NCBI RefSeq assembly: GCF_024172125.1
Contig: NZ_JAMZEA010000010.1
Span: 62,001 to 126,000 of the forward strand
From: Actinomadura rupiterrae
GTDB lineage: Bacteria > Actinomycetota > Actinomycetes > Streptosporangiales > Streptosporangiaceae
Direction: 5' to 3'
DNA length: 64,000 nt
The notes below the pieces were generated by a model. That model was not told the DNA's origin. It saw only the letters and a program-made list of their open reading frames with translations, and did no database searches. The translations under genes were made by a program, and so were the position numbers. Within the stretch, counting starts at the first letter, position 1, and each line of letters begins with the position of its first letter. Positions 8,866 to 18,007 of the stretch are shown piece after piece.

Positions 8866-9740
8866 CCACCGAGACGCAGATCCCGGACATCGTGATCGTC
8901 ACGGGCATGTCCGGGGCGGGCCGCAGCACGGCCGCCAAGTCCCTGGAGGACCTGGACTGGTTCGTGGTGGACAACCTGCCGCCCGCGCTGCTGGCCACGA
9001 TGGCCGACCTCGGCGGCCGGGTGAAGGACGCGGTGCCGCGGATCGCGGTGGTGGTGGACGTGCGCAGCCGCGCGTTCACCGCCGACCTGCACTCCTCGAT
9101 CGCCGAGCTGGAGGCGCGCGGCGTGCACCCGCGCGTGGTGTTCCTGGAGGCCGCCGACGAGGACCTGGTGCGCCGGTTCGAGAGCGTCCGCCGGCCGCAC
9201 CCGCTGCAGGGCGACGGCCGCCTGGTGGACGGCATCGCGCGCGAGCGCGAGCTGGTCCGCGAGGTGCGCGCCGAGGCCGACCTGGTGCTCGACACCAGCG
9301 GGCTGAACGTGCACGAGCTGCGCAACAAGATCATCGGGTTCTTCGGCGACGGCCACAGCGACTCGCGGCTGCGCGCCACGGTCGTGTCGTTCGGCTACAA
9401 GTACGGCCTGCCGGTGGACGCCGACCTGGTGGTGGACTGCCGGTTCCTGCCGAACCCGCACTGGGTGCCCGAGCTGCGGCCGAAGACCGGCCGCGACGCC
9501 GACGTGCGCGACTACGTGCTGGCCCAGCCCGGCGCCAAGCAGTTCCTGGACGCCTACACCGAGGTGTTGCGCCTGCTCACGACCGGTTACGAGCGCGAGG
9601 GCAAGCACTACGTGACGCTCGCCGTGGGCTGTACCGGCGGCAAACACCGTAGTGTTGCCATGGCCGAGCAGATCGGGGCCCGGCTGCGGGACGAGGGCGT
9701 CGAGGTGCAGGTCGCCCATCGCGACCTCGGCCGCGAGTGA
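8862..9740 (+). CDS. rapZ: RNase adapter / nucleotide-binding protein RapZ
   Basis: RapZ (YvcJ family), 292 residues. In Enterobacteria it senses glucosamine-6-phosphate and controls GlmS through small-RNA decay; in actinobacteria the role is less clear. The P-loop GMSGAGRST is near residues 16-24. A DNLPP segment follows, and the C-terminal domain carries the family signature GCTGGKHRSVAMAE. The GTG start overlaps the uvrC stop by 4 bp, and the downstream yvcK follows directly, so translation is probably coupled through the uvrC-rapZ-yvcK-whiA run found throughout actinobacteria. Confidence 0.96.
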   Translation: MTTETQIPDIVIVTGMSGAGRSTAAKSLEDLDWFVVDNLPPALLATMADLGGRVKDAVPRIAVVVDVRSRAFTADLHSSIAELEARGVHPRVVFLEAADEDLVRRFESVRRPHPLQGDGRLVDGIARERELVREVRAEADLVLDTSGLNVHELRNKIIGFFGDGHSDSRLRATVVSFGYKYGLPVDADLVVDCRFLPNPHWVPELRPKTGRDADVRDYVLAQPGAKQFLDAYTEVLRLLTTGYEREGKHYVTLAVGCTGGKHRSVAMAEQIGARLRDEGVEVQVAHRDLGRE

Positions 9741-9790
9741 GCCGCGCGGGCGACCGCCCGCGCGGGTGGACCGAGGAGACGGACGTACCG

Positions 9791-10792
9791 GTGAACCCCC
9801 GTGGGCCCAAGGTCGTCGCGCTCGGCGGGGGGCACGGCCTGTACGCCTCGCTGACCGCGCTGCGCCAGGTCACCAGCGATCTCACGGCCGTGGTCACGGT
9901 CGCCGACGACGGCGGGTCCAGCGGGCGGCTGCGCCGCGAGCTGGGCGTCATGCCGCCGGGCGACCTGCGGATGGCGCTGGCCGCGCTGTGCGGCGACGAC
10001 GAGTGGGGCCAGACCTGGCGGGACGTGGTGCAGCACCGCTTCCGCAGCGAGGGCTCGCTGCACGACCACGCCGTCGGCAACCTGCTGATCGTCGCGCTGT
10101 GGGAGCTGTTCGGGCAGGCCGTCCCCGGCGGGGACGAGCAGCTCGGCGCGGCCGTGGTCGGCGGCCCGGGCGTGGTGGCCGGGCTCGACTGGGTCGGGCG
10201 GCTGCTCGGCGCGCACGGGCGCGTCCTGCCGATGGCGTCGGTGCCGCTCGACATCGTCGCGGACGTGCGGGGCGCCGACCCGGCGCGTCCGGCCGAGGTG
10301 GTGCAGGTGCGCGGGCAGGTGGCGTGCGCGAAGACACCGGGGACGGTCGAGGGCATCTCGCTCATCCCGTCCGACCCGCCGGCCTGCCCCGAGGCGCTCG
10401 CCGCGATCGAGGACGCCGACTGGGTGGTGTTCGGCCCGGGCTCGTGGTTTACCAGCGTCCTGCCGCACCTGAAGGTGCCCGGGCTGGCGCGCGCGCTGCG
10501 CCGCACGCGGGCGCGCCGCGCGGTCGCGCTGAACCTCGCGCCGCAGCCCGGCGAGACCGACGACTTCTCGCCGCAGAACCACCTGGAGGTGCTGCAGGCG
10601 CACGCGCCGGACCTGCGGGTCGACGTGGTGCTGGCCGACCGGGGCGTGGTGGACGAGCCGGACGCCCTGGAGAAGGCGGTCGGCGACCTCGGCGGCCGGC
10701 TGGTGCTCGCCGACGTCGCCACGTCCGACGGCTCCCCGCGTCATGATCCCGCCCTGCTGGCCCAAGCCTTCGTACAGATATTCGCTGACTGA
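9791..10792 (+). CDS. yvcK: YvcK/CofD-like UDP-sugar-binding gluconeogenesis factor
   Basis: YvcK family protein (333 residues from this start), a UDP-GlcNAc-binding CofD-like fold. It is needed for growth on gluconeogenic carbon and for cell-envelope homeostasis in Bacillus and mycobacteria (CuvA). The N-terminal GGGHGLYASL loop is the family's nucleotide-binding G-rich motif; DDGGSSGRLR and GDLRMAL follow. The GTG at 9791 has GAGGAGA twelve bases upstream and begins at the conserved region. A GTG at 9737, overlapping the rapZ stop, is an alternative that adds 18 residues. Confidence 0.93.
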   Translation: MNPRGPKVVALGGGHGLYASLTALRQVTSDLTAVVTVADDGGSSGRLRRELGVMPPGDLRMALAALCGDDEWGQTWRDVVQHRFRSEGSLHDHAVGNLLIVALWELFGQAVPGGDEQLGAAVVGGPGVVAGLDWVGRLLGAHGRVLPMASVPLDIVADVRGADPARPAEVVQVRGQVACAKTPGTVEGISLIPSDPPACPEALAAIEDADWVVFGPGSWFTSVLPHLKVPGLARALRRTRARRAVALNLAPQPGETDDFSPQNHLEVLQAHAPDLRVDVVLADRGVVDEPDALEKAVGDLGGRLVLADVATSDGSPRHDPALLAQAFVQIFAD

Positions 10793-10853
10793 CGTCCGGC
10801 CGCGCCGGGATCGGCGACACTGCTGGAAGTTCGATAGGGGGAGGGGTTCATCT

Positions 10854-11834
10854 ATGGCGATGACCGGTGTGGTGAAGGACGAGCTGAGCCGGCTCCAGGT
10901 GCTCAAGCCGTGCTGCCGCAAGGCGGAGGTCTCGACGCTGCTGCGCTTCGCGGGCGGCCTGCACCTGGTGAGCGGGCGGATCGTGATCGAGGCGGAGATC
11001 GACACCGGCGCGGCCGCGCGCCGCCTCCGCCGGGACATCGCCGAGGTGTTCGGGCACACCTCCGACGTGGTGGTGCTCGCCCCGAGCGGGCTGCGCAAGG
11101 GCAACCGGTACGTGGTCCGGGTGTTCCGGGACGGCGAGTCGCTGGCCCGGCAGACCGGGCTGATCGACAACAACGGCCGCCCGGTGCGCGGGCTGCCCCG
11201 GCACGTGGTCGCGGGGGCGGCCTGCGACGCCGAGTCGGCCTGGCGCGGGGCGTTCCTGGCGCACGGCTCGCTGACCGAGCCGGGCCGGTCGATGTCGCTG
11301 GAGGTGACCTGCCCGGGGCCGGAGGCGGCGCTGGCGCTGGTCGGCGCGGCCCGCCGGCTGAAGATCCACGCCAAGGCGCGCGAGGTGCGCGGGGTCGACC
11401 GGGTGGTCGTCCGCGACGGCGACGCGATCAGCGCGCTGCTGACCCGGCTCGGCGCGCACGACTCCGTCCTGGCCTGGGAGGAGCGGCGGATGCGCCGCGA
11501 GGTCCGGGCGACGGCCAACCGGCTCGCCAACTTCGACGACGCGAACCTGCGGCGCAGCGCCCGCGCGGCCGTCGCGGCGGGGGCCCGCGTGGCCCGCGCG
11601 CTGGAGATCCTCGGTGACGACGCCCCGGAGCACCTGGTCGGCGCGGGCCGGCTGCGGCTGGAGCACAAGCAGGCGTCGCTGGAGGAGCTCGGCCAGCTCG
11701 CCGACCCGCCGCTGACCAAGGACGCGATCGCCGGCCGTATAAGGCGCCTGCTGGCGATGGCCGACAAGCGCGCGAGCGACCAGGGCGTGCCCGGCACCGA
11801 GGCGAACCTGACCGCCGAGATGCTCGCCCCCTGA
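10854..11834 (+). CDS. whiA: Sporulation regulator WhiA
   Basis: WhiA (326 residues) is a DNA-binding protein that works with WhiB to trigger sporulation septation in Streptomyces. It combines a LAGLIDADG-like N-terminal domain (LRFAGGLHLVSGRIVIEAE, GAFLAHGSL) with a C-terminal helix-turn-helix (LEELGQLADPPLTKDAIAGRIRRLLAMA). The ATG at 10854 is preceded seven bases earlier by GAGGGG. It ends the DNA-repair/rapZ/yvcK run and is followed by a 349-bp gap before gap. Confidence 0.97.
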   Translation: MAMTGVVKDELSRLQVLKPCCRKAEVSTLLRFAGGLHLVSGRIVIEAEIDTGAAARRLRRDIAEVFGHTSDVVVLAPSGLRKGNRYVVRVFRDGESLARQTGLIDNNGRPVRGLPRHVVAGAACDAESAWRGAFLAHGSLTEPGRSMSLEVTCPGPEAALALVGAARRLKIHAKAREVRGVDRVVVRDGDAISALLTRLGAHDSVLAWEERRMRREVRATANRLANFDDANLRRSARAAVAAGARVARALEILGDDAPEHLVGAGRLRLEHKQASLEELGQLADPPLTKDAIAGRIRRLLAMADKRASDQGVPGTEANLTAEMLAP

Positions 11835-12183
11835 CCCTGGTTCGGAATTTTCGCGGAGTTTCAGGGACGTTCGTCACTCGCGTCCCGGTATCGGGTATGG
11901 AGCGGTCGAAATCGGGGCGCCCCGGAAACCGGCAGGGGCGAACCCATCGGATTCAGGGGACATGTGTGATTGGTCTAGACGGTGTGGTCTAGACCTCTGC
12001 CTGTCCTGGTCCCTGGCCCGGGCCGGTCAAGGCCCCATCACCTGGCGATATCCGGCCCGCCGGTGGCGGGGGTCCGGCGCGGCATTCGATAGGGTCGAGC
12101 CTGGGGGAGACCCCGGGATCTAGGTAGGAAGTCGCCCGGAATCACCCGTAACCGGGCTGTCGACGTACGAGGAGAGCGGTTCC
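11835..12183. other. Gene-free interval between whiA and gap
   Basis: 349 bp without a credible gene. It holds two DasR-like operators (11969-11998), a possible -10 TAGGGT near 12090, and a GAGGAG ribosome site just before the gap GTG. Confidence 0.6.
11969..11998 (+). promoter_or_regulatory. Two overlapping DasR-like (dre) operators upstream of gap
   Basis: The 10-mer TGGTCTAGAC occurs twice, 14 bp apart. The second 16-mer, TGTGGTCTAGACCTCT (11983-11998), matches the Streptomyces DasR consensus AGTGGTCTAGACCACT at 14 of 16 positions. The first, ATTGGTCTAGACGGTG (11969-11984), matches 11 of 16. DasR is the GntR-family repressor of aminosugar use; control of gap here is inferred. Confidence 0.6.
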
Positions 12184-13188
<1,005 letters not shown>

Positions 13189-13195
13189 GCCGTGC

Positions 13196-13242
13196 CGCGC
13201 CCGCCGTGGCCACCGGTGCCCCCGGTGCCCACGGCGGGCGCG
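13196..13242 (+). terminator. Strong hairpin between gap and pgk
   Basis: Perfect 14-bp inverted repeat (13196-13209 with 13229-13242) and a 19-nt loop, eight bases after the gap stop. It probably terminates part of the gap transcript or stabilises its 3' end, letting gap exceed pgk-tpiA. Confidence 0.6.
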
Positions 13243-13414
13243 CGTCCGGCGGGCGGCCCCTGACCGGGCCGCCCGCGGACAAGGCCCGCGGGCCGCTCGC
13301 CGGCCGCGCCGGGCCCGCCGCGGCCGCCGCGGGGCCTCGGCGCCCCGCACGCGACTCGACGGCGGCGCCGCGACACCCCCGCACGCGACTCAACGGAAGG
13401 ACACCCGCGTTCCG

Positions 13415-14614
13415 ATGCGCACCCTCGACGACCTGGACGTGACCGGCCGCACGGTGCTGGTCCGCGCCGACCTGAACGTGCCGCTGGACGGCGGCGAGAT
13501 CACCGACGACGGCCGGATCCGGGCCAGCGTGCCCACGATCAGGGCCCTGGCCGAGCGCGGCGCGAAGGTGGTCGTCTGCGCCCACCTGGGCCGTCCGAAG
13601 GGCGAGGTCAAGCCCGAGCTGTCGCTGGCGCCGGTCGCCGCGCGCCTCGGCGAGCTGCTCGGCCAGGACGTGGCGTTCGCGTCCGACGTCGCGGGCGACT
13701 CGGCCCGCGCCACGGTCGCCGGCCTCGCGGACGGCCAGGTCGCGCTGCTGGAGAACCTGCGCTTCGAGCCCGGCGAGACCAGCAAGGACGACGCCGAGCG
13801 CGGCGCGTTCGCCGACCGCCTGGCCGCGCTGGCCGAGCTGTACGTCGGGGACGGCTTCGGCGCCGTCCACCGCAAGCACGCCAGCGTCTACGACGTCCCG
13901 AAGCGGCTGCCGCACGCCGCCGGGTACCTGATCACCACCGAGCTGGACGTGCTGAGGAAGCTCACCGAGGACGTCGCCCGCCCCTACGCGGTCGTGCTCG
14001 GCGGTTCCAAGGTCTCCGACAAGCTCGGCGTGATCGACAACCTGCTCGGCAAGGCCGACCGCATCCTGGTCGGCGGCGGGATGGTCTTCACCTTCCTCAA
14101 GGCCCAGGGCTACGAGGTCGGCACGTCCCTGCTGGAGGAGGACCAGCTCGGCACCGTCCGCGAGTACCTGGCGCGGGCGAAGGAGAACGGCGTCGAGTTC
14201 GTCCTGCCGACCGACATCGTCGCCGCCACCGCGTTCGCCGCCGACGCCGACCACGAGGTCGTCCCGGCCGACGCGATCCCGGCCGACCGGATGGGCCTGG
14301 ACATCGGCCCCGAGTCGGGCAAGCTGTTCGCCTCCCGGCTCACCGACGCCGCGACGATCTTCTGGAACGGCCCGATGGGCGTGTTCGAGATGGAGCCGTA
14401 CTCGCACGGCACCCGCGCCGTTGCCCAGGCGCTGGTCGACGCGCACGACGAGAACGGCGCGTTCACCGTCGTGGGCGGCGGCGACTCGGCAGCGGCCGTG
14501 CGGCGGCTCGGGTTCGACGAGGACCGCTTCTCGCACATCTCCACCGGCGGCGGCGCCAGCCTGGAGTATCTGGAAGGCAAGACCCTGCCCGGCCTTGAGG
14601 CTCTGGAGGACTGA
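13415..14614 (+). CDS. pgk: Phosphoglycerate kinase
   Basis: 399-residue PGK, which makes ATP from 1,3-bisphosphoglycerate. The N-terminal VLVRADLNVPLDGG and the C-terminal FTVVGGGDSAAAVRR and ISTGGGASLEYLEGK are family signatures for triose and nucleotide binding. Length is normal. GGAAGG lies fourteen bases before the ATG. The gene is five bases from tpiA, so the two are probably translated from one message. Confidence 0.98.
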   Translation: MRTLDDLDVTGRTVLVRADLNVPLDGGEITDDGRIRASVPTIRALAERGAKVVVCAHLGRPKGEVKPELSLAPVAARLGELLGQDVAFASDVAGDSARATVAGLADGQVALLENLRFEPGETSKDDAERGAFADRLAALAELYVGDGFGAVHRKHASVYDVPKRLPHAAGYLITTELDVLRKLTEDVARPYAVVLGGSKVSDKLGVIDNLLGKADRILVGGGMVFTFLKAQGYEVGTSLLEEDQLGTVREYLARAKENGVEFVLPTDIVAATAFAADADHEVVPADAIPADRMGLDIGPESGKLFASRLTDAATIFWNGPMGVFEMEPYSHGTRAVAQALVDAHDENGAFTVVGGGDSAAAVRRLGFDEDRFSHISTGGGASLEYLEGKTLPGLEALED

Positions 14615-14619
14615 CCGAG

Positions 14620-15420
14620 ATGGCCCCTTCCGCGAACGCCCCCGCGCGCAAGCCGCTCATGGCGGGCAACTGGAAGATGAACAACAACCACCTTGAGGCG
14701 ATCGCGCTCGTCCAGAAGCTCGCGTTCGGGCTCAAGGAGGCCGACTACGCCGCCGTGGACGTCGCCGTCCTGCCGCCCTTCACCGACATCCGCTCGGTGC
14801 AGACGCTGGTGGACGCCGACAAGCTGGAGATCAAGTACGGCTCGCAGGACATCTCGGCGCACGCGTCCGGCGCGTACACCGGCGAGATCTCCGGCGCGAT
14901 GCTGGCCAAGCTCGGCTGCGCCTTCGCGACGGTCGGCCACTCCGAGCGCCGCCAGTACCACCACGAGGACGACGCGCTGGTCAACGCCAAGGCCCGGGCC
15001 GCGCTCGCCAACAAGATCACCCCGATCGTGTGCGTCGGCGAGGGCCTGGAGATCCGCAAGGCGGGCGGCCACGTCGGGCACTGCGTGGACCAGGTCACCG
15101 GCGCGCTGCTGAAGATCCCCGCCGACCAGGTCGCCGAGCTGGTGATCGCCTACGAGCCGGTCTGGGCGATCGGCACCGGCGAGGTCGCCACCCCGCAGGA
15201 CGCCCAGGAGGTCATCGGCGCGATCCGGGCCCAGATCGGCGAGCTGTACGACGGCGAGACGGCCGGTAAGGTGCGGATCCTGTACGGTGGCTCGGTCAAG
15301 GGGAACAACATCGCCGGGATCATGGCCCAGCCCGATGTAGACGGAGCGTTGGTCGGAGGTGCCAGTCTGGACGCGGGTGACTTCGTCAAGATCTGCCGTT
15401 ACCGGGACCTCCCGGTCTGA
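14620..15420 (+). CDS. tpiA: Triose-phosphate isomerase
   Basis: 266-residue TIM-barrel enzyme interconverting dihydroxyacetone phosphate and glyceraldehyde-3-phosphate. Substrate Lys lies in AGNWKMN, the electrophilic His107 in VGHSERR and the catalytic base Glu179 in AYEPVWAIGTG; the phosphate loop is YGGSVKGNN. It follows pgk by five bases. A 9-bp inverted repeat with a 30-nt loop begins at the stop codon (15419-15427 with 15458-15466) and may act as a weak terminator. Confidence 0.98.
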   Translation: MAPSANAPARKPLMAGNWKMNNNHLEAIALVQKLAFGLKEADYAAVDVAVLPPFTDIRSVQTLVDADKLEIKYGSQDISAHASGAYTGEISGAMLAKLGCAFATVGHSERRQYHHEDDALVNAKARAALANKITPIVCVGEGLEIRKAGGHVGHCVDQVTGALLKIPADQVAELVIAYEPVWAIGTGEVATPQDAQEVIGAIRAQIGELYDGETAGKVRILYGGSVKGNNIAGIMAQPDVDGALVGGASLDAGDFVKICRYRDLPV

Positions 15421-15591
15421 ACCGGCGTTGTCACTTGAGATCAATTCGGTCTCGACCCGCCGGTTCTTGCCGAACCAGCGAAGAGTTCGTCGTACCCTTC
15501 GGGGGTGACGGGTAAACCGCCCGGCTAGATCCTCCGTCCCAACATCAGACAGGCCCCGCCCGGCGGGGACGGCCAGAGAAGGCGCGCAACT

Positions 15592-15834
15592 GTGATCATC
15601 GCTACGTCCATCGTGCTCATCATCACGAGTTTGCTGATGGTGGTTCTCGTCCTGATGCACAAGGGCAAGGGCGGGGGACTGTCCGACATGTTCGGCGGCG
15701 GCATCTCGTCGTCGCTGGGCGGATCGTCGGTGGTCGAGCGGAACCTGGACCGGCTGACCATCGGGGTCGGGGTGGTCTGGTTCGCCTCGATCATCGTGCT
15801 CGGCCTGCTGTTCAAGCACAAGGGCGTCGGCTGA
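15592..15834 (+). CDS. secG: Preprotein translocase subunit SecG
   Basis: 80-residue SecG, the small accessory subunit of the SecYEG translocon. It has two hydrophobic helices (IIATSIVLIITSLLMVVLVLMH and a C-terminal one) joined by the conserved GKGGGLSDMFGGG cytoplasmic loop. It starts at GTG 15592 after AGAGAAGG. Its position downstream of tpiA is conserved in actinobacteria. Confidence 0.93.
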   Translation: MIIATSIVLIITSLLMVVLVLMHKGKGGGLSDMFGGGISSSLGGSSVVERNLDRLTIGVGVVWFASIIVLGLLFKHKGVG

Positions 15835-15892
15835 GCCGCGCTCGCCGAGCGCCCGTACCACCAGAGCGAAGAAGAACAACTGACACCGCCGA

Positions 15893-15939
15893 GCCGCCGC
15901 CCGGCTCCCCAGAGCTACCTCGCGTCAGCGGGCGGCGGC
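15893..15939 (+). terminator. Hairpin between secG and rbpA
   Basis: 10-bp perfect arms (GCCGCCGCCC at 15893-15902, GGGCGGCGGC at 15930-15939) with a 27-nt loop. It could end secG transcripts or fold in the rbpA leader. Confidence 0.45.
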
Positions 15940-15961
15940 GTACCAACCGAGGAGTAAGTCC

Positions 15962-16333
15962 GTGGGTAGTGGGAACGCGATTCGGGGAAGCCGTGTCGGA
16001 GCCGGTCCGATGGGTGAGGCCGAGCGCGGGGACGCGGCGCCCCGCGTGTGGGTGACCTTCTACTGCGCCAACCGGCACGAGACCCGGCCGAGCTTCGCGA
16101 CCGACGTCGCGGTGCCGGACACCTGGGACTGCCCGCGGTGCGGTTTCCCCGCCGGCCAGGACAAGGACAACCCGCCGGCCCCGCCGAAGACCGAGCCCTA
16201 CAAGACGCACCTCGCGTACGTGAAGGAGCGGCGCAGCGACGCCGACGGCGAGGCCATCCTTGAGGAGGCCCTCGCCAAGCTCCGCCAGAAGCGCGAGGCC
16301 GTCAAGCGCGCCATGGAGGCCGCGCGCTCCTGA
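15962..16333 (+). CDS. rbpA: RNA polymerase-binding protein RbpA
   Basis: RbpA (123 residues) is an actinobacterial activator that binds RNA polymerase holoenzyme and group I/II sigma factors, stabilising open complexes. It has the core YCANRHETRPSFATD, the Cys pair CPRCGFPAG, the linker PPKTEPYKTHLAYVKERRS and the sigma-interaction helix DGEAILEEALAKLRQKR. GTG at 15962 follows GAGGAGT by seven bases. It is 10-15 residues longer at the N-terminus than many homologues, so an inner start (ATG 16010) is possible. Confidence 0.95.
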   Translation: MGSGNAIRGSRVGAGPMGEAERGDAAPRVWVTFYCANRHETRPSFATDVAVPDTWDCPRCGFPAGQDKDNPPAPPKTEPYKTHLAYVKERRSDADGEAILEEALAKLRQKREAVKRAMEAARS

Positions 16334-16343
16334 CGCGCCCTCC

Positions 16344-16374
16344 AGGCCCGGTACCCGACCACGGGACCGGGCCT
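16344..16374. terminator. Bidirectional hairpin between convergent rbpA and acyltransferase
   Basis: AGGCCCGGTACCC pairs with GGGACCGGGCCT, leaving a single bulged A, just after the rbpA stop. It is followed by TTTCC on the plus strand. Confidence 0.65.
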
Positions 16375-16483
16375 TTCCGCGTCCCGGGCCTGCTTGGGCC
16401 GGGGGCCTGATGGCTGCGCGAACGCGTCCGGGCTCTGCTTCGAGCGGGCTTCCGCGCGGCGCGGGCCTGGGCCGTCCTCCGGC

Positions 16484-17794
16484 CTACCGGGTGGTGACGG
16501 GGTCCCTGGACGGGGTGGGGGACGGGGCCGCCGGGACGCCTTCCTTCGGGTCGGGGTCGACGCGGCGGGCCAGGGCGCGGCCGAGGCGCTGGCCGGGCAG
16601 TTCGATCCAGCGGTGCGCGGCCCAGCTCGCCGCGAGCAGCAGCGCCAGGAACGGGAGCAGCAGCAGCGGCTGGTCGCCGTGCGGGCGTCCGATGGTCAGG
16701 TCCAGGACGATGAGCAGCAGCTCGTGCAGCAGGTAGACCGAGTAGCTGACCACGCCGAGCCAGGCCAGCCAGCGCGGGACGTGCCGGTGCCGCAGCGCGA
16801 AACCGGCCGCGAACAGGGCGAACGCGCCGACTACCGCCAGCGCCCAGGCGCGCTTGGCGCCCAGCTCGGTGTCCCAGCTGGTGTAGTGGTGGACGCGCCA
16901 GAGCCCCGTGCCCGCGGCGCTGGCCATGACCAGGACGCAGACGGCGGTGGCCGTCCGTGGCCTGATCTGGCCGCGTTCGGCGCGGTGGACGACCGTCCCG
17001 GTGAACATGACCGCGAGGATCGCCAGGCCCTGCCAGGGGTCGACGCGTCCGTTGAACAGGACGAGGGTGAGCGCGAGGACGCCGCCGAGCAGCGCCCCGA
17101 CCCGCGCGACCAGCAGGCGCCGGGCGCAGGCCAGCGCGATCGCGCCGGTCATCAGCAGGAACGCGGCGAGCGAGATCCGCCCCTCCCCGAACCGGGTGGA
17201 CAGCGCGACCGCGGGCAGCAGCATCGCCAGCGCCGGCGCCGCGACCGCCAGCGTGGACGCGGTGGCCGCCGACCGCCGGTGCTGCCCGGCCCCGAACAGC
17301 GCCACGACCAGCAGGTAGAACGCCATCTCGTAGGAGAGCGTCCACAGCACGTTGATCGCGCTCGGGATGCCCAGCAGGTCCTGCATCATCGTCAGGTGCG
17401 ACAGCACCACGGCGGCGGGGTGGTAGTGCGTCGCGAGCTTCTCCCGCAGCTCGTACTGCCCGGTCAGGTGCAGGACGAGCATGATCCCCACGGCCGCCGC
17501 CAGCAGCGGGTAGATCCGGAAGACCCGGCCGACCCAGAACCGGCGCACCGACCCCCGGCGTTCCAGCGAGGCGGGCACGATGTACCCGCTGACCAGGAAG
17601 AACACCAGGACGCCGAAGGCCCCGGGGTCGATCCACTCCAGCAGCGTCCGGCGGAAGTGCGGCAGGTAGTGGTAGGACGCGTGGTGCAGCGCCACCGTGA
17701 TCGCGGCCACACCGCGCAGGGCGTCCAGCCAGGCCAGCCGGACCGTCGCGTCCGGCCTGCGGAGGGGGAGTTCGGAACGCATCCCAGGGACCAT
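16484..17794 (-). CDS. Acyltransferase family 3 (OafA/YrhL-like) membrane protein
   Basis: 436-residue polytopic membrane protein with about ten hydrophobic segments, of the acyltransferase-3 family that O-acetylates or acylates cell-surface glycans and secondary metabolites. The N-terminal WLDALRGVAAITVALHH motif carries the R-G and His expected in the family. FFLVSGYI and RFWVGRVFRIYPLL follow, and the last transmembrane block is YSVYLLHELLL. The C-terminal 20 residues are Pro-rich and cytoplasmic. The target is unknown. ATG 17782 is an alternative start. It is divergent from glyA and its riboswitch. Confidence 0.85.
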   Translation of the reverse strand: MVPGMRSELPLRRPDATVRLAWLDALRGVAAITVALHHASYHYLPHFRRTLLEWIDPGAFGVLVFFLVSGYIVPASLERRGSVRRFWVGRVFRIYPLLAAAVGIMLVLHLTGQYELREKLATHYHPAAVVLSHLTMMQDLLGIPSAINVLWTLSYEMAFYLLVVALFGAGQHRRSAATASTLAVAAPALAMLLPAVALSTRFGEGRISLAAFLLMTGAIALACARRLLVARVGALLGGVLALTLVLFNGRVDPWQGLAILAVMFTGTVVHRAERGQIRPRTATAVCVLVMASAAGTGLWRVHHYTSWDTELGAKRAWALAVVGAFALFAAGFALRHRHVPRWLAWLGVVSYSVYLLHELLLIVLDLTIGRPHGDQPLLLLPFLALLLAASWAAHRWIELPGQRLGRALARRVDPDPKEGVPAAPSPTPSRDPVTTR

Positions 17795-17831
17795 AACGGC
17801 TTTCGTGTCGCCCGAGCATAAAAAGGATCAA

Positions 17832-17858
17832 TTGGTCGGATCGCCGGACCGCTATGAT
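17832..17858 (+). promoter_or_regulatory. Probable glyA promoter
   Basis: A -10 TATGAT (17853-17858) has TTGGTC (17832-17837) upstream with a short 15-nt spacer. Transcription would start at about 17865, at the 5' edge of the riboswitch. Confidence 0.5.
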
Positions 17859-17860
17859 GA

Positions 17861-17940
17861 CGGTCACGCGACTGGCGCAGTCAAGGTGGAGCCGACCACC
17901 GGGGAGCGAACGCCGTCCGCACACCGCGCGCCTGGGTGTA
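17861..17940 (+). ncRNA. ZTP (pfl-motif) riboswitch upstream of glyA
   Basis: The conserved sequence blocks of the ZTP/ZMP riboswitch are present in order: CGCGACTGGCG (17867-17877), the GGTGG...CCGACCACCGGGGAG segment (about 17885-17905), and the 3' pseudoknot strand CGCGCGCCTGGGT (17925-17937). This class senses ZTP/ZMP, signals of low 10-formyl-tetrahydrofolate, and commonly controls glyA. Downstream, GCCTCC (17978-17983) can pair with GGAGGC (17998-18003), hiding the ribosome site, which suggests translational control. Confidence 0.85.
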
Positions 17941-17977
17941 CGGGACACCTCACCTTTGCCGGGGTGCCCGAGACCGA

Positions 17978-18003
17978 GCCTCCGGCCCTACCTTCGCGGA
18001 GGC
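17978..18003 (+). promoter_or_regulatory. Anti-Shine-Dalgarno hairpin in the glyA leader
   Basis: GCCTCC and GGAGGC form a 6-bp stem with a 14-nt loop covering the GGAGG ribosome site that sits five bases before the glyA ATG. It is the likely expression platform of the riboswitch. Confidence 0.55.
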
Positions 18004-18007
18004 AGGC

